Part shown: piece by piece, positions 1 through 11,788 of the stretch
Numbering within the stretch: position 1 is the stretch's first letter
Layout: every line of letters starts with the position of its first letter
Source: Patagioenas fasciata
Lineage: Eukaryota; Chordata; Aves; Columbiformes; Columbidae
Assembly (NCBI RefSeq): GCF_037038585.1
Contig: NC_092523.1
Location: forward strand, 46,517,501 to 46,581,500
Reading direction: 5' to 3'
DNA length: 64,000 bases
Program-made: the position numbers and the translations under genes
The notes under the pieces: generated by a model
Seen by the model: only the letters and a program-made list of their open reading frames with translations
The model's database searches: none
What the model was told of the DNA's origin: nothing

Positions 1-1688
1 GTTCTCTTTCTGTTAGAAACCAAAGAAAACACCAAATCTGTGAGTATTTTATAGTATCTACCGTAAGCCTTTTATTAGTATCAGACAATAAATCTCCTTC
101 ACAGCAACTCTAATAAAAGTATAATCATTAAAATTAGCAACAATACAAATCAGTTGAATGGCTAAAAGCCCTAGACACACTTTTAGCCATAGTTTTCCAG
201 CACACAGAAAAGTAAGTCAGTCTTTGAAGAATGCTAGTCCATTCACAGATGGCCAACAACAATGTAGTATATTCTCTAAGCTTTTTAAACTGTCTATAAC
301 TACTGTAGGACTGAATAAACCAAACCCTGCAAACAGAAATGTGTCTGTCATAACCACCATGGTGGCAGTGGCCAGAAAGCAAGGCTAATTCTGTAGTTCC
401 AGGTGATACTTAGAAAACATTGCATATGTATGAGAGGTAGGTGGGGGTGGGTGGTTTTGACCATGCATCAGGCAGCTTGGGAAACCAGTGGATCCAGGGG
501 CCTGTGACTGTATAGAACAAATGCCTAATGCTAGTTACAGGAGGAATCTATCATATAGTGTGGAAAAAAGTCCTTCCTCTTTCAATTAATTTGGTATTCT
601 GTGGTAAGGACTGAAATCCTCCAAACTACAAATAACATTTCCTAGTGTAAATTATGATGTTTGGTATCAACAGTGTAAGGTGTCTGTAGACAGTAAAAGC
701 TGTCTCTTTTCTGTTCCTGTAAGTTATACACTGACAATAGCACAGAAAATAATCCATTTCAGATCAGAAATGTCCATGCCAAGCTTAAATAATGACCATT
801 TCACTGTTGTACCAGTAATGAAATTCTGGACTACTGGTGCTAAAGTAATTTCAGTAGGGCAGACGTTTCTTGAAATGAAGTCCAAGCACTGCACACAATT
901 CGCAAATAAATCCTGATCATCTTCCACATTTAATAGCATGCAAGAAGTAACCAAGCCTACATAGATAAATAATTTTGCAAGTTAGAGGCAGAGATTTAAC
1001 CATAGTTCAAACCTACCCCCCTCCTAACCACCATCAATGTATAAGCTGTTTTTACAGTATATTTTCAGGTAAGGCAAACACTTTTTGTGGAACTAGACTT
1101 CATACACAAAGTGCCATCCTTTAAGTCAAAAAAAGCCATATATTTCATCTCTAGATTTCAAGGATTTTTTAAAATATTAAAACTTAAATCCTCCCACTTA
1201 GTTTTACTGTACTGGCCATAAACAAGTACTTGAGAAAAACAGGTACCTGTAAACAAAATAACAACTACTAAAATGAGTAATGAACATCTGAACACATGGT
1301 AACTACATCACATTCAAATTTAAGAGTTTTAACACTCAGGATTATTCATTTTGACAGAAACAATAAGTAACAGCACATCCTGGCTTCTCCTCAAGAGCAA
1401 GGAGACCTTAAGTCAGATTCACAGTTTGCTTCAGAATGGTAAAAAGCAGATCCACAGTCTCGAAAAATTCACCCTCATCACAAATCAAACATAAGATGTG
1501 CCCAGAATTGTTTTCATGCATTAAAGAAAAATAAAGAGAATGAAGCAACAATTTTTAGATGCTTTTAACGGCAGAAGGCTACTGCATGAAGATACACAAA
1601 ACAAGTTTCTACAGGACAGTAAATGCCATCTTCATGTCATATAGACTAAAATAATTTCCACAATGCTACTTAAGACAAAGTAAAATAC

Positions 1689-3716
1689 CTCACTCATTAG
1701 GTCATCTCCAGCAACAACAGCTATTTTCAAATCAACATCTGCTTTCTTTGCCACCTCCTGAAGGGCAGCTGCACAAGCAAGTGGATTAATTCCACCAGCA
1801 TTACTGATGACACGAACACCTAAACAAAAAAAGCAAATTAAGTTCAGTAGCATCAGCAGTCACTTGTATTTTAAAAACTTAAAGGGTGCTGAAACACAAG
1901 CAAGATGTCATCTTTGCAAGGTGTCAGATATCTAATCAAATAAGTACTAAAATCACATTAAAATATGAACATTATTTTATCTGTTAAAGGATGAAACAGT
2001 GCAAAATTGTTTACAGATGCTTAATTGTTATAGATTACTTCTCATCTTTCTTCTATGCACAGAAGGAAAAAGCAACCAAAAAGACACAAATGATCAGGCA
2101 GACAAACAGTATCAAAACAACTACAGGAACAGTATTTGACCCAAGTCATTCAAGTATCCGTGCTCTCCCAACAACGGCGTTAGCAAGGTACTGGGTACTT
2201 TGAAATATTTCCTCTTTTTCTCTCAAGCTCAGGAAGCTGTAAAGCAATACTAATGTAAACAGAGAGTGATCAGAAGTAGTATTCTAGAACTATATGGGAA
2301 TGTCAAAAAACTTTTAGATTGCGTTGAAAACATTTAGATCTCATGTTTTAACAAAGATCTGTAAAGCGATCTTCCATTCACAAATTAAAGCTACAGCAAG
2401 AAATACATGTACATATTCATAATTAAAGCAAACATTTCAAATTTACACAATGGCACCATCAGATCTGCATTTCACATCTATTAGGATGGGATTTTTGCTG
2501 ATGTTTAAAACCCCATTCCTAAAGGATAGCAAAATGCTGGGGTAAAAAACAGCTGTTTATAGCAATAGTAGCCAAACAAAGCTCATCTAAGCAAGTGAAC
2601 TTGATTAACGTACAAAATCATGCAAAGAGTAGCATACCTTTCCTGTGAATATCATTTATATAAGGAGCCATTGCAGCAGAGACAAAATCTGGAGTGTAAC
2701 CTAAAACCTGAAAGAATCAAAAGCTGTAACCATTTGTCATGGTTAAGTCAACGCAATCCCTCTTCTTGGTTAATAGAAACGAGAAAACAGGGAACAACTA
2801 GATCTTAAAATGTTTGGATAATGTTACAGGAAAGGACACGAATGCTTTCACTGGGTGAAACTGACTATATTAAAACAAGTACATAAAAGCGAGAAGTATA
2901 CAAAACACAGGTGCCCCCAGAACTTGACATATTTTAACCAGGCGCCGAGGGCGATCGGGCCGGGCAGGAGCCGGGGAGGTACCGGAGCCGCCCGCCCCCG
3001 GTCAGGACTGCACCCACCCGGCCCGGCCCGGCCCTCCCGCCGGAGCCCGCCCGGGCACGCTGGGGCTGCTCACCGGCTGCCAGCGGCTACTTACGGGAGA
3101 CTGGGCTTTGGCGGCCGTCAGCAACGACATGGTGACCTCGGAGAGATAATCGAAGACGAGGAAATCCAGCTTCCCGCCGTACAGCAGCTGCGGCACTGGA
3201 GGAGCAGGGGAGAACCCGACGTTAGCATCGCGGAAACCCCGCCCCGCCCGGCCCGGGGAGCTGCCCTGCGCCGGGTCGGCGCCCGGCGGTCCCGGCCCGC
3301 CGCTGGGCAGGGCTGCGGCGAACCAGGCCGTCCCGCCCCTGCCCTCGGTGACGGGCTTGCGGGCGTCCCGTCCCGCCCCGCTAGGGCGTGCGGCGGCAGC
3401 CCCGGCCCGGCCGCTTGCGCAACGGGGCTGCTCGCGGCGCTCCCAGCCGTCGCTCGCCGGCACGCTAGGCCTCGGCGCCTCAACGACCGCCCCGCCGCCC
3501 GGTCGGGTCTCCCCGTCTTCCCCGCAGGCAGCCACCGACGCGCCGCATACCTGCGGCCGCCGTGTCCCCCCAGAAGCCCGAGGCGCAGCCGATGCGCACA
3601 GCCGCGCCCGCCGGGGGCTCACACCCGCCGCTGCGCCGCCTGCTCCAGCGAGTGGAGCGGGCGGCAGCCCCCAGGAGCCGCGGACCCCGGCGTCCCAGCA
3701 GCGCGGCGCAGCTCAT
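1689..3716 (-). CDS. AtuA-domain (DUF1446) protein, 5' part; gene continues beyond the left edge
   Basis: Four exons join in frame on the minus strand: 3551-3716, 3095-3195, 2638-2707 and 1689-1819, all with GT/AG borders. They give about 145 residues and then an open donor. The start ATG at 3716 sits in a strong Kozak context (GCCACCATGA). The first ~38 residues are Arg/Ala-rich with few acidic residues, which suggests a mitochondrial presequence (inference). Family motifs follow: RIGCASGFWGDT at ~41-52, GGKLDFLVFDYLSEVTM, GYTPDFVSAAMAPYI, and SNAGGINPLACAAALQEV. These match the N-terminal half of AtuA, known from the bacterial acyclic terpene utilisation operon; its biochemical role there is not settled. 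No later exon is recognisable in 1-1688, so the next intron exceeds 1.6 kb or leaves the window. Function in birds is unknown to me; family assignment is firm. Confidence 0.85.
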
Positions 3717-4085
3717 GGTGGCTGCGCGAGGGTTCGCGGGCACCGCCCCTGGCTGAGACCCGGGCCCGCCCCGCGACCCGCCCCGGCCCGGCCCAACCCG
3801 CGGCAGCGGCCTAACCGTGTCGAGGATGCGCTAGGGGTGTGTGGGGGTGGTTGCGAGAAACGACGGGAGAAAGTTTCTAAACCGCGAGTGTGCTGGGGAG
3901 CGCGACAGGAGCTCGGGAGTCCCGTCTGGGCCCCGCTGGGTCGAACGGCTGTGATGGCTCCAGTCCAGGATGTGCCGAAACGGGGCGGCCGGTTTGGTTC
4001 TGGTTTTATTCAGGCCCACGTCGGACATGGATCAGTGGCAGGCGGGTTTGTGGCTGCCGCGTCTCGGAGGTGCTGAAGGGTAGGT
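2941..4085. promoter_or_regulatory. CpG island over the 5' end of the AtuA-domain gene
   Basis: This stretch is very rich in C+G and CpG compared with the AT-rich flanks on both sides. It covers exons 1 and 2 and the upstream region of the minus-strand AtuA-domain gene. No TATA box is evident, as usual for a CpG-island housekeeping-type promoter. Long open frames here on both strands are an effect of base composition and not evidence of further genes. Confidence 0.75.
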
Positions 4086-4089
4086 GAGA

Positions 4090-7000
4090 GCACCCGTGTC
4101 ACTACAGAAACACCACGCATGGGGTGAGGGTTAACCTGAAAAGTGGAAAACCTATTCAGGCCAGTGGTAACATCAAAAGCACATCAGATTCTCTGGTCAT
4201 GACATTTTTATGGAATATTTCCCTCCTCCCATAAATAAAAAATGCGTATATTTAAAAATAAGGCTTTCTGTGGAAGCACGTCTCAGTTTTGACAGGCAGG
4301 GTTTCTCAGGTCCCAGACTGATTTTCTAGACAGCAGACAAGAGGTAAATGTCACCAAACCAGCAAATTCCCCAGGAGGAATGATTTCTCAGACCCAAAGT
4401 CTGAATCGGAGGGCTGGCTTTGAACATCTACACGGAGGGCTGAACATGTGGAGCAGGAGTAACTACTACTTTTATACAGTCCTAAAATTACTTTCAGCCC
4501 TTTGAAGGCAACCACGAGGCTGATGTGGCCAACGGTGAAAATCAGTTTGACACCCCTGAGTTGTAGAGGTACTTCAGAGTGACTCCCTATCTACAGAAAA
4601 TCCACATCATCCAGCTGATAAGGCAAGGACTGTGACTGAGTTTTACATGCTGATCTGGTGCAATAACTGCCAGGTCTCCCTTAACACGTACACTTTGATC
4701 CTAAGTGGTTTTGAATTATCTCTTGCAGAAGAAACAATAATAAAATGTGGGGTCTTTGTGGGAACACTGAAAATACAGCGTTCAGTGCAACATTGACAAT
4801 GCTAACTGTATCATGACGAGAGGTGGTTTTACTGATGTAAAAGGTCATTATGATGAAAATATGTAAATAACTACTTTTGGAAATTGCTGATAAAGCGTCC
4901 AGTAAGACTAATTTCTGATTGCAATTAGAAATTATGCAGTTGAGAGAAGACAGAAAATAATCATGCTGTGATCTTAGGATTTGGTTCTTTATTTAGGGAG
5001 GTGCGATATTTTCCTATCACAGAAAGACCATAAAGCACCATCTTCTAACCTCAGTGTCTAAAAAGTTATAAACAATTACTGTTCTCAGTGATTAAACAGG
5101 CAGAACCAGAGAGGTCACACAGAAAAGTTGGTTCCCTACACATAGAAAGGAACTAACTTACTTATTTAATTACTATGTTGAAAGCACACAGGTTTTGAGT
5201 TCCTATAAACAAGTAAACATCCAAACAATCAGATGGAGGAAAAAAAACCCAAATATGTTGTGTACACATAGCTGACTCCAGATAGCTTTATCCTAAATAT
5301 ACAAATGTATATTTATTGTAGCTCCTTAAGGTAAACTTTGAAGAAAGAACAAGAAATAGCACTGTCTGGTATAAAATACACAGCCATCAGTATACCCATA
5401 AAGACAAACGCTTTCTGTAGTTAAATTTTAAAGTGTCTTCTATGTGTGTTTCAATATGGAATACATTGCAGTAAGATTCCAACATACTGTAACATAGCAG
5501 GAAATGTGGCTAATCCTCAGCAAGTCTTTCAATGGGCTCAAATCCAGTGGTGAAATTCAAGTGCAGTTTGCTGAGACTCCATAATCAACATGCTGCAGTC
5601 CTCGCTGACTTCTGTGCTTAAACATATGCAAAATAAATGTTAATCATTAACAAAAATAATAATTATAACCTATTAATGTAAGTAAAACTCCTGCTGAAAT
5701 GGGTCGGGCCAAGATTTCATGCTGCGAAACTGAATTTCTAGACATGAGAAGGCAGTGCTGCTCAAACAAAGTGAAGCAGAGGTCGGTAGGTGGCTGTATT
5801 TCACCACCATCCGCACCTGCCTCACATACCAAACCATCCGCGGCCCCAAAAATTGTCATCTGCTTCTGCCAGCATCCCCTGTGCTGCCTGCGCTATGCAG
5901 AGAGGCAGATCTGCGCATTTCACTCTGGATGAACAAATGCATTTTATATAAATACACACGTGTACATTGCTAGGACAGCCTTGGAATCGATAAGGTGCTT
6001 TATTATTTTAACTTCTTTCAGATATTTTCGTGGCATGGATTTTGAGAGTAACTGCTCATGGTTCTGCGATGGGCTGGTCTTGCTTCGTCTGAAACCATTT
6101 TAAGGACCTTACGGAGCCTTACATACAATTTCAGCAAATTTGCATATGGATGTTTATATGTGTGTGAGAGAATTAATATCCAATGTGTATAAAATATTAA
6201 GATACACCTATTAGTTATCTGCCAAAAACATGAGGGAAGGATTTAGGACTGTTTTTATTATCTGCAATGCTGCACTGAAGAGACAAAGGGATCAAAGCTC
6301 GTGTTCTGTTAATTCCCCCAGAAAATGTGTTTCTTACTCAATTTAGACTTGTCCATAAGTAAGTAGGCTATCTAACAACCTTGTTGAGGCTCCAACAAAA
6401 TAATCCATTTTAGTGGGAAGAGTAATTTATATGGTCCATTGTTCCCTACATTTGATTAGACAAATTATTTTCTTAAAATAAAGACGGAGAGTTTTCATCA
6501 TCCTTATCACTGTATCATGAGCAGCAACAATTAGCTCAGAACCTGTCATTTCATATGCAAGGTTAGGATTATTTTGATGAAAACAGAAGGAAATTTAGAG
6601 ATTCTTTTTCCAGGTAGGCTTGGGAAGCAGCGTTATGTGATGGTCAAGTTGTAATTTTGAGATCTGGGGTTTTACGTGACTTAACAGATTTTAGGAAGAG
6701 TTTATTGCTCTTTGAGGACATCAGATGGCACTGTGCAGTTGTCAGTGAAGCCCAGAAGGACCTACAATCAGTAACAAGCCTGTGCGAAATTCATACACAG
6801 AGGTGCTAGTAAAAAACTTGACTGTGTTTGTGGCCTCTATTGGGGATATGGGTCAACAATAACAGACTCCATAACTCTTATCGCATGGTAGGAATTCACA
6901 TCCAGTGGCTCCATTGCTTAACGTACATCTTTTAAGAATAAGCCAGATTTTTAATCATAAATTGTGAGAAAGAAGGCAAAAAAACTCCAAACCATCTGGC

Positions 7001-10000
7001 TTTAATTTTTATGTTAGAGAAAGGAGAAGGTTACAGAGTTGTTATTTTTTTTTTTTTAAAAAAACCTAAAAAACAAAAACCAAGTTTTTTGCTGTTCATG
7101 GTTCAAATGTAGGTCAGTCTGAGATTCAGTTTATTTCAGTGACCCTATACACTTGGATTTACTTTTATTATGCCAGTGGCATTAATGTTCCAAACATAGG
7201 CCTGTGCTTCCCTCCCTGTACACAGATTTGTGCACCAGTATCGAGCACAGATTATGTGTAAAGGAAATGTGAAATTCATTATTCTACTACCATCATCCTG
7301 AATTAGTATTGTTCAGAGCTAATCCTGAAAGTCAAGGTGGACAATGCAGAGTACGATTTTCCAAAGCAAATATACTTTCCATGATTTTTCTAGGATTTTT
7401 CTGACAGTTAAGCTTCCTCTGGTTGCTTAAAAAAGTATTTAACAGGCCAGGATTTTATGTGAAATATATTACTTTTTTGCTGTGTTTCCTTTAATGTCAC
7501 TGGAAATAAATTCCTGGCCAAACCTATAGTATCAGCAGATACCAAAAAATATTTTAGTTTATTGAGTAGGCTCTGTTTTGTTTATTGAGGCTCTGCTCTC
7601 TCAACTAATTACAAAATATTCAGCAAATATTTGAATATATTACTTATCTCATTCCCACAAATTAGTGCATCTCTTTGTTTAACAGAGTTCACTGCTCTTG
7701 CCCTCAAGGTAAAGCATACATTGCAATCTCTCTTTTGCAGACAGTCTGAAAACCAACCTTTTCTAAGTGAATCAACAGTTGAAAATGATCTCTGTAAATC
7801 AGTAAAGGCAGAGAATTTGCTATGTTGCATCTAATACCCTTATTTAAGACACAAACAACTCAAAGCTCAAAAATGATGTTTAACTGATCCCAGTGCATGG
7901 TTTGTGGGGTTGTAGTGAGTTTAGTAGTTTTTTAGCATGTGGAAGTATAACATCCTGTGCTCTGGGACTCAGAAAAACCTTAGTTGATACAAAGCAACGA
8001 TATATGTAATCTTCTGAACCATATTGGTTTTGTTCCTTTATATCACATTTCTGTTGCTTTTAGGAGATATGTTCTCTACTATTCCTTAAGATTTGAAGGA
8101 CATTTAAGTGAAGTCTGAAATGTATCAAATTAAGCACCAAAAAGAAAAATAACAGGATTTTTAAGTAATACAGTTATAGCTTATTCAAACTATTAAACAC
8201 TTAGCTCATGGACATGAGGTATTTTCAGAAGTACTTTAATGATGAGGTACCTTGATGTTTTGCTTTTCGATTGTTGAATACTTTTGAAAATTTATTAGTA
8301 GTAATATCTGTAATCAAAATAAGACACATCAGGTACATAAAATAATTTGGTTATTCTTTGCAGAAATCAAAGGCTCTTTTACATTGCTGTATTCTGTAGA
8401 AAAAGTGCTGGGAAAAATGGCTGCCAGAACGTGAGTCACAGACGAAATTACTTTTAGCAGTAATACATCAGTGGAGTTTCCCTGCTTAGATTTTTAAAAA
8501 ATATAATACCCTATCATTATTTAAGAATACATTCTAAAGTATCTTTTCTGCATCTATGTTGTGCATGCTGCAAAATAGCCTGTGAATTCTTTCCCGAATG
8601 GAAAGCCAAAGTTGACATGAAATACATGAATTTAATACTTTTTCTCAGAACCAGAACCATTTCCAGCCTATATTTGAACTGAAGCACAGTGAATATCTGT
8701 ACTGGTGTCATGAGTGAAAATAAATTAAAGCTTCTTCCATGCAGAGCAACTGAGAGCTGATTTTTGCTGACTCAGGAATCCTCCAGGCAATTCATTTCAG
8801 GAAGGGTGAGGAAGAAATCTGTTGCAGAGTGGACTATCCAATTGGCAAAAACGTTGCCATTTAACTTTTGCCCAAGTTTCGAATATTGAAACAGAAAAAG
8901 AAAGATGAGTTGAAAAGCTTTTTTTTTTCATTTTCACTTTTTTGCTTCTGTTTGTAAAGCAATTGATTTTACACAACACCAGCAGTGTAACTTCAATACC
9001 AGACAGCTTTTTAGTCATCTCTATTTCTTATCCTAATTATCACTCACTCACTGATTGACCTAGTGAAGGGGATTTTGCCCACTAATCTGTATAGCTTACT
9101 AGTAGTACAAGCGGGATAATGCATATTGATAATGGATTGCAAAGCAAAGAAGGCATTTTTTTTTCAATATTTACTCTTTAGGGGGTTTTCAACATTTATG
9201 TTTGGTATTTATTTTTACATAAGAAAATAAACTTCTGGAGTATCTGAAAAAAAATTGCAAGTTCAAGTCAAGTCCACTGAACATTTTCAGTTAAAACAAT
9301 AACAAAACCCCATCGGAAATGTCAAAATGGATCACTGAACATTTCTGAAATGGTATAGACTGATTTTTTCAAGTTAGATTCTCAAGGCATGTAAGTTTGA
9401 GTCATAAGATTAAAAAACAGTTGTTTTTCCATGGTAGCCATTAGAATACTCTGATATTCAGGAACTAATTTACAAGCACAAGCTTTTTTCCTCAGATTTG
9501 TATTTCTGAGGGAAGATTTACTGTAAAGGGTGAGAAGGTGTTGGATAGTCTCCCAGTGGCTGTTTACCACAAATACTAATAAAACTGAGTTGAAGAGGCT
9601 CTTTTAAACAAATAATGAATCACCTTTACCATCTACTCAAAAATAAATTGCAAGAAAAGAGTAAACTGACTTTGAGAACTCTTCTTTCTGTCTGCACTAC
9701 ACAAATCATTCCTCATTTGTTACCAAATCAGCAAACAGACTTCCTGGAAATAAAAAACTGGCCAGAAAATCAACACAGTCAAATTATGTTGGACACATCT
9801 CAGGGTACAACTAGGTCTCTAGCACATTTGTTTGGTAAATGGGTCAACTATTTTGCAGTCAGGACCAACCAAGACAAAAGGGTATGGAAAAATGCTATGT
9901 AGCCATTCCACTAAGAATGCACATTGTTTTAAACTCAATGAAAAGCGGGAATAAGTTATTTCTAAGGTAAAACCGTAGAAGGAAGCAAAGATATAAAAGG

Positions 10001-11600
10001 ATTCACTACTCAAGGCTAAATCATGACCATGTAATCAGTAAAGCAAACAAAAATTTCCTGAGATTTAAATACTTACATCATTTGCTAAGAAGTACAAGAG
10101 ATTGCAACCAGAAATACAACTAGGTAACACTTAGAAGTGCAGTGTACAGGTATTTCTAATAATTAAAGCAATGTTTAATATCAATTGCTTCATGAATGTA
10201 AATCTATACAGTGATAATTTTGTCTAACACATGCACCTCGCTGAAAATTCAGTTTTCCTATTCCTAATCCATTTGTAGGCATAATGATCTGTTTTACCCA
10301 CCCAATTAGCCAGTTAACTAGAACAATGAAATTCTATGTATGCATTGGAATTATTTCATTACAGCCATTCTCATGTTTTATTTCTAAAATGTTAGGCTTT
10401 TTCTGTCAAGATTAACTAAGCTATTTTTGCCAGTGTTGACTGTTGTCATCTTTTGTGACATTCTGAAATTCTTGCTTAGGAACACAAGCCAAATTTTTCC
10501 ATATTCTGTTACCAAATATTCTTCTGACAGAGTTTCAAGCCCATATGTACTACTGTTAGTGACAAAAGGGAAGGGCGTGTTCTTTATCCTGTTGAAGGAT
10601 GAGGGATACTTAGATTGTGTTGTGTCGTTCACCTGTTGTGCCATGAGCAATACATGCTCATATGCGTTCTTGAGCGTACAGCTGTAGTTGAAACTGGGCC
10701 AGTTATTTTACGAAGTTCATACCAGCAACCTACTCATGCTATATAGTCATATCTAAGGGAATCCTGGTGGTGCACAGCCACTGAAATTGTACCTCCAGGA
10801 TCCTCTGGACCCTGTGTCATGACATGCAACCAGTGAAGCAGCAAAGCAATCTCAAGCACCTTGTGAGCAGCTTGGCAAGGAGATTCAGTAGTAGATTCCT
10901 GAGTCCGTGTTAATCGCATTAATGAAGCAACAGTAGAAAACACAAGAGCAGGTAGACTTTTACCCAGTTTTATTTACTTTATTTTCACTCTTTAGGAAAC
11001 CGAGTTGACCATGTAAAATGTGGAGCCATGTGTTATTGGTATCAGTAAGGACAACAGAAGCACGTTCTGCGCATGACTCTTGCAGGTAATTAATGCCAGA
11101 TTTGGAAAGGTAAACTTCTAGCATCGGTCATCCTTTGGAAAGGATTTTTGGCAGCCTGGCAGCTGGCTCACTGGTCATCAGTACACTTACTGAAAAGCTG
11201 ACTCTCCCATGAACAGTACTTCAGCCTCACATAAGTGTCCCACAAATTTGATTTTTAGCATCATAAATGCTCAGATTTGCTTCTGGCCATACATGTCTTG
11301 GTGGGAAACCTTCTGGTTGACCAGATGTGACCGGATGAAAAGAGGATATTCTTATTTATTGTTGGGCTATTGGTAATTGTTACATGTAATTCAGACAGTT
11401 ACTTTGGCTTTTCCATGTGCTATTTGAGTGAAACTTCTGCCAGCCCCATCCTGAAGCCACGTATGAATTTTCTTACACTCTTGTTCCTAGAAGTAGCATC
11501 TCCATGCCTTGTCTCACCTTCCCGCTTTCCCCGAGACCTTCTGGCTGGAGCAGAGATCAAGCGGATAAGTGGGAAGCAGGTTCTGAAAATGGGAGGAGTA
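4090..11600. other. Intergenic region between the AtuA-domain gene and FGG
   Basis: About 7.5 kb of AT-rich sequence without a recognisable gene. Open frames here are short and show no family motif. A T-run next to an A-run lies at about 7048-7066. I see no clear transposon copy. The two flanking genes are transcribed away from each other, so this segment holds both upstream regions. Confidence 0.5.
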
Positions 11601-11615
11601 AGAGATGAGTGCAAA

Positions 11616-11624
11616 TTCTGGGAA
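11616..11624 (+). promoter_or_regulatory. IL-6 response / STAT3-type site of FGG
   Basis: TTCTGGGAA contains the CTGGGAA core of fibrinogen IL-6 response elements and also matches the STAT consensus TTCNNNGAA. It lies about 170 bases before the FGG start codon and roughly 110 bases before the inferred transcription start. Acute-phase induction through this core is established for mammalian fibrinogen genes; use in this species is inferred. Confidence 0.5.
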
Positions 11625-11691
11625 TCCACCTCAAGCCCCTACTCCACCTCTTCCCGCCACCTCTCGCTGCCCGCCCCCAGCTCCAGCCTGC

Positions 11692-11700
11692 TCCCTTAAA
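11692..11700 (+). promoter_or_regulatory. TATA-like box of FGG
   Basis: CCCTTAAA is the only AT-rich element in the otherwise GC-rich proximal region. It stands about 90 bases before the FGG ATG, which would give a 5' untranslated leader of about 60 bases. It is weak as a TATA box. Confidence 0.3.
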
Positions 11701-11788
11701 CTGGACCTGCCCTGTGCTGGGCTGAACATTTTCGGCTGCTGACTGCAGGACTCACACCCGGCAGTCGGCAGCACCTGCTGGGACAGAC

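Noticed and set aside
724-954. Minus-strand 76-codon open frame in the AtuA-gene intron
   Set aside because: Considered as a further AtuA exon, but none of the expected downstream AtuA motifs are present.
2855-4087. Several long overlapping open frames on both strands (up to 319 codons)
   Set aside because: They result from the CpG-island composition. Only the minus-strand exons with AtuA motifs and splice sites are supported.
4500-4565. GTGAAAATCAGTTTGACACC-type string reminiscent of old DNA-transposon remnants
   Set aside because: Too short and without terminal repeats or target duplication; cannot be supported by eye.
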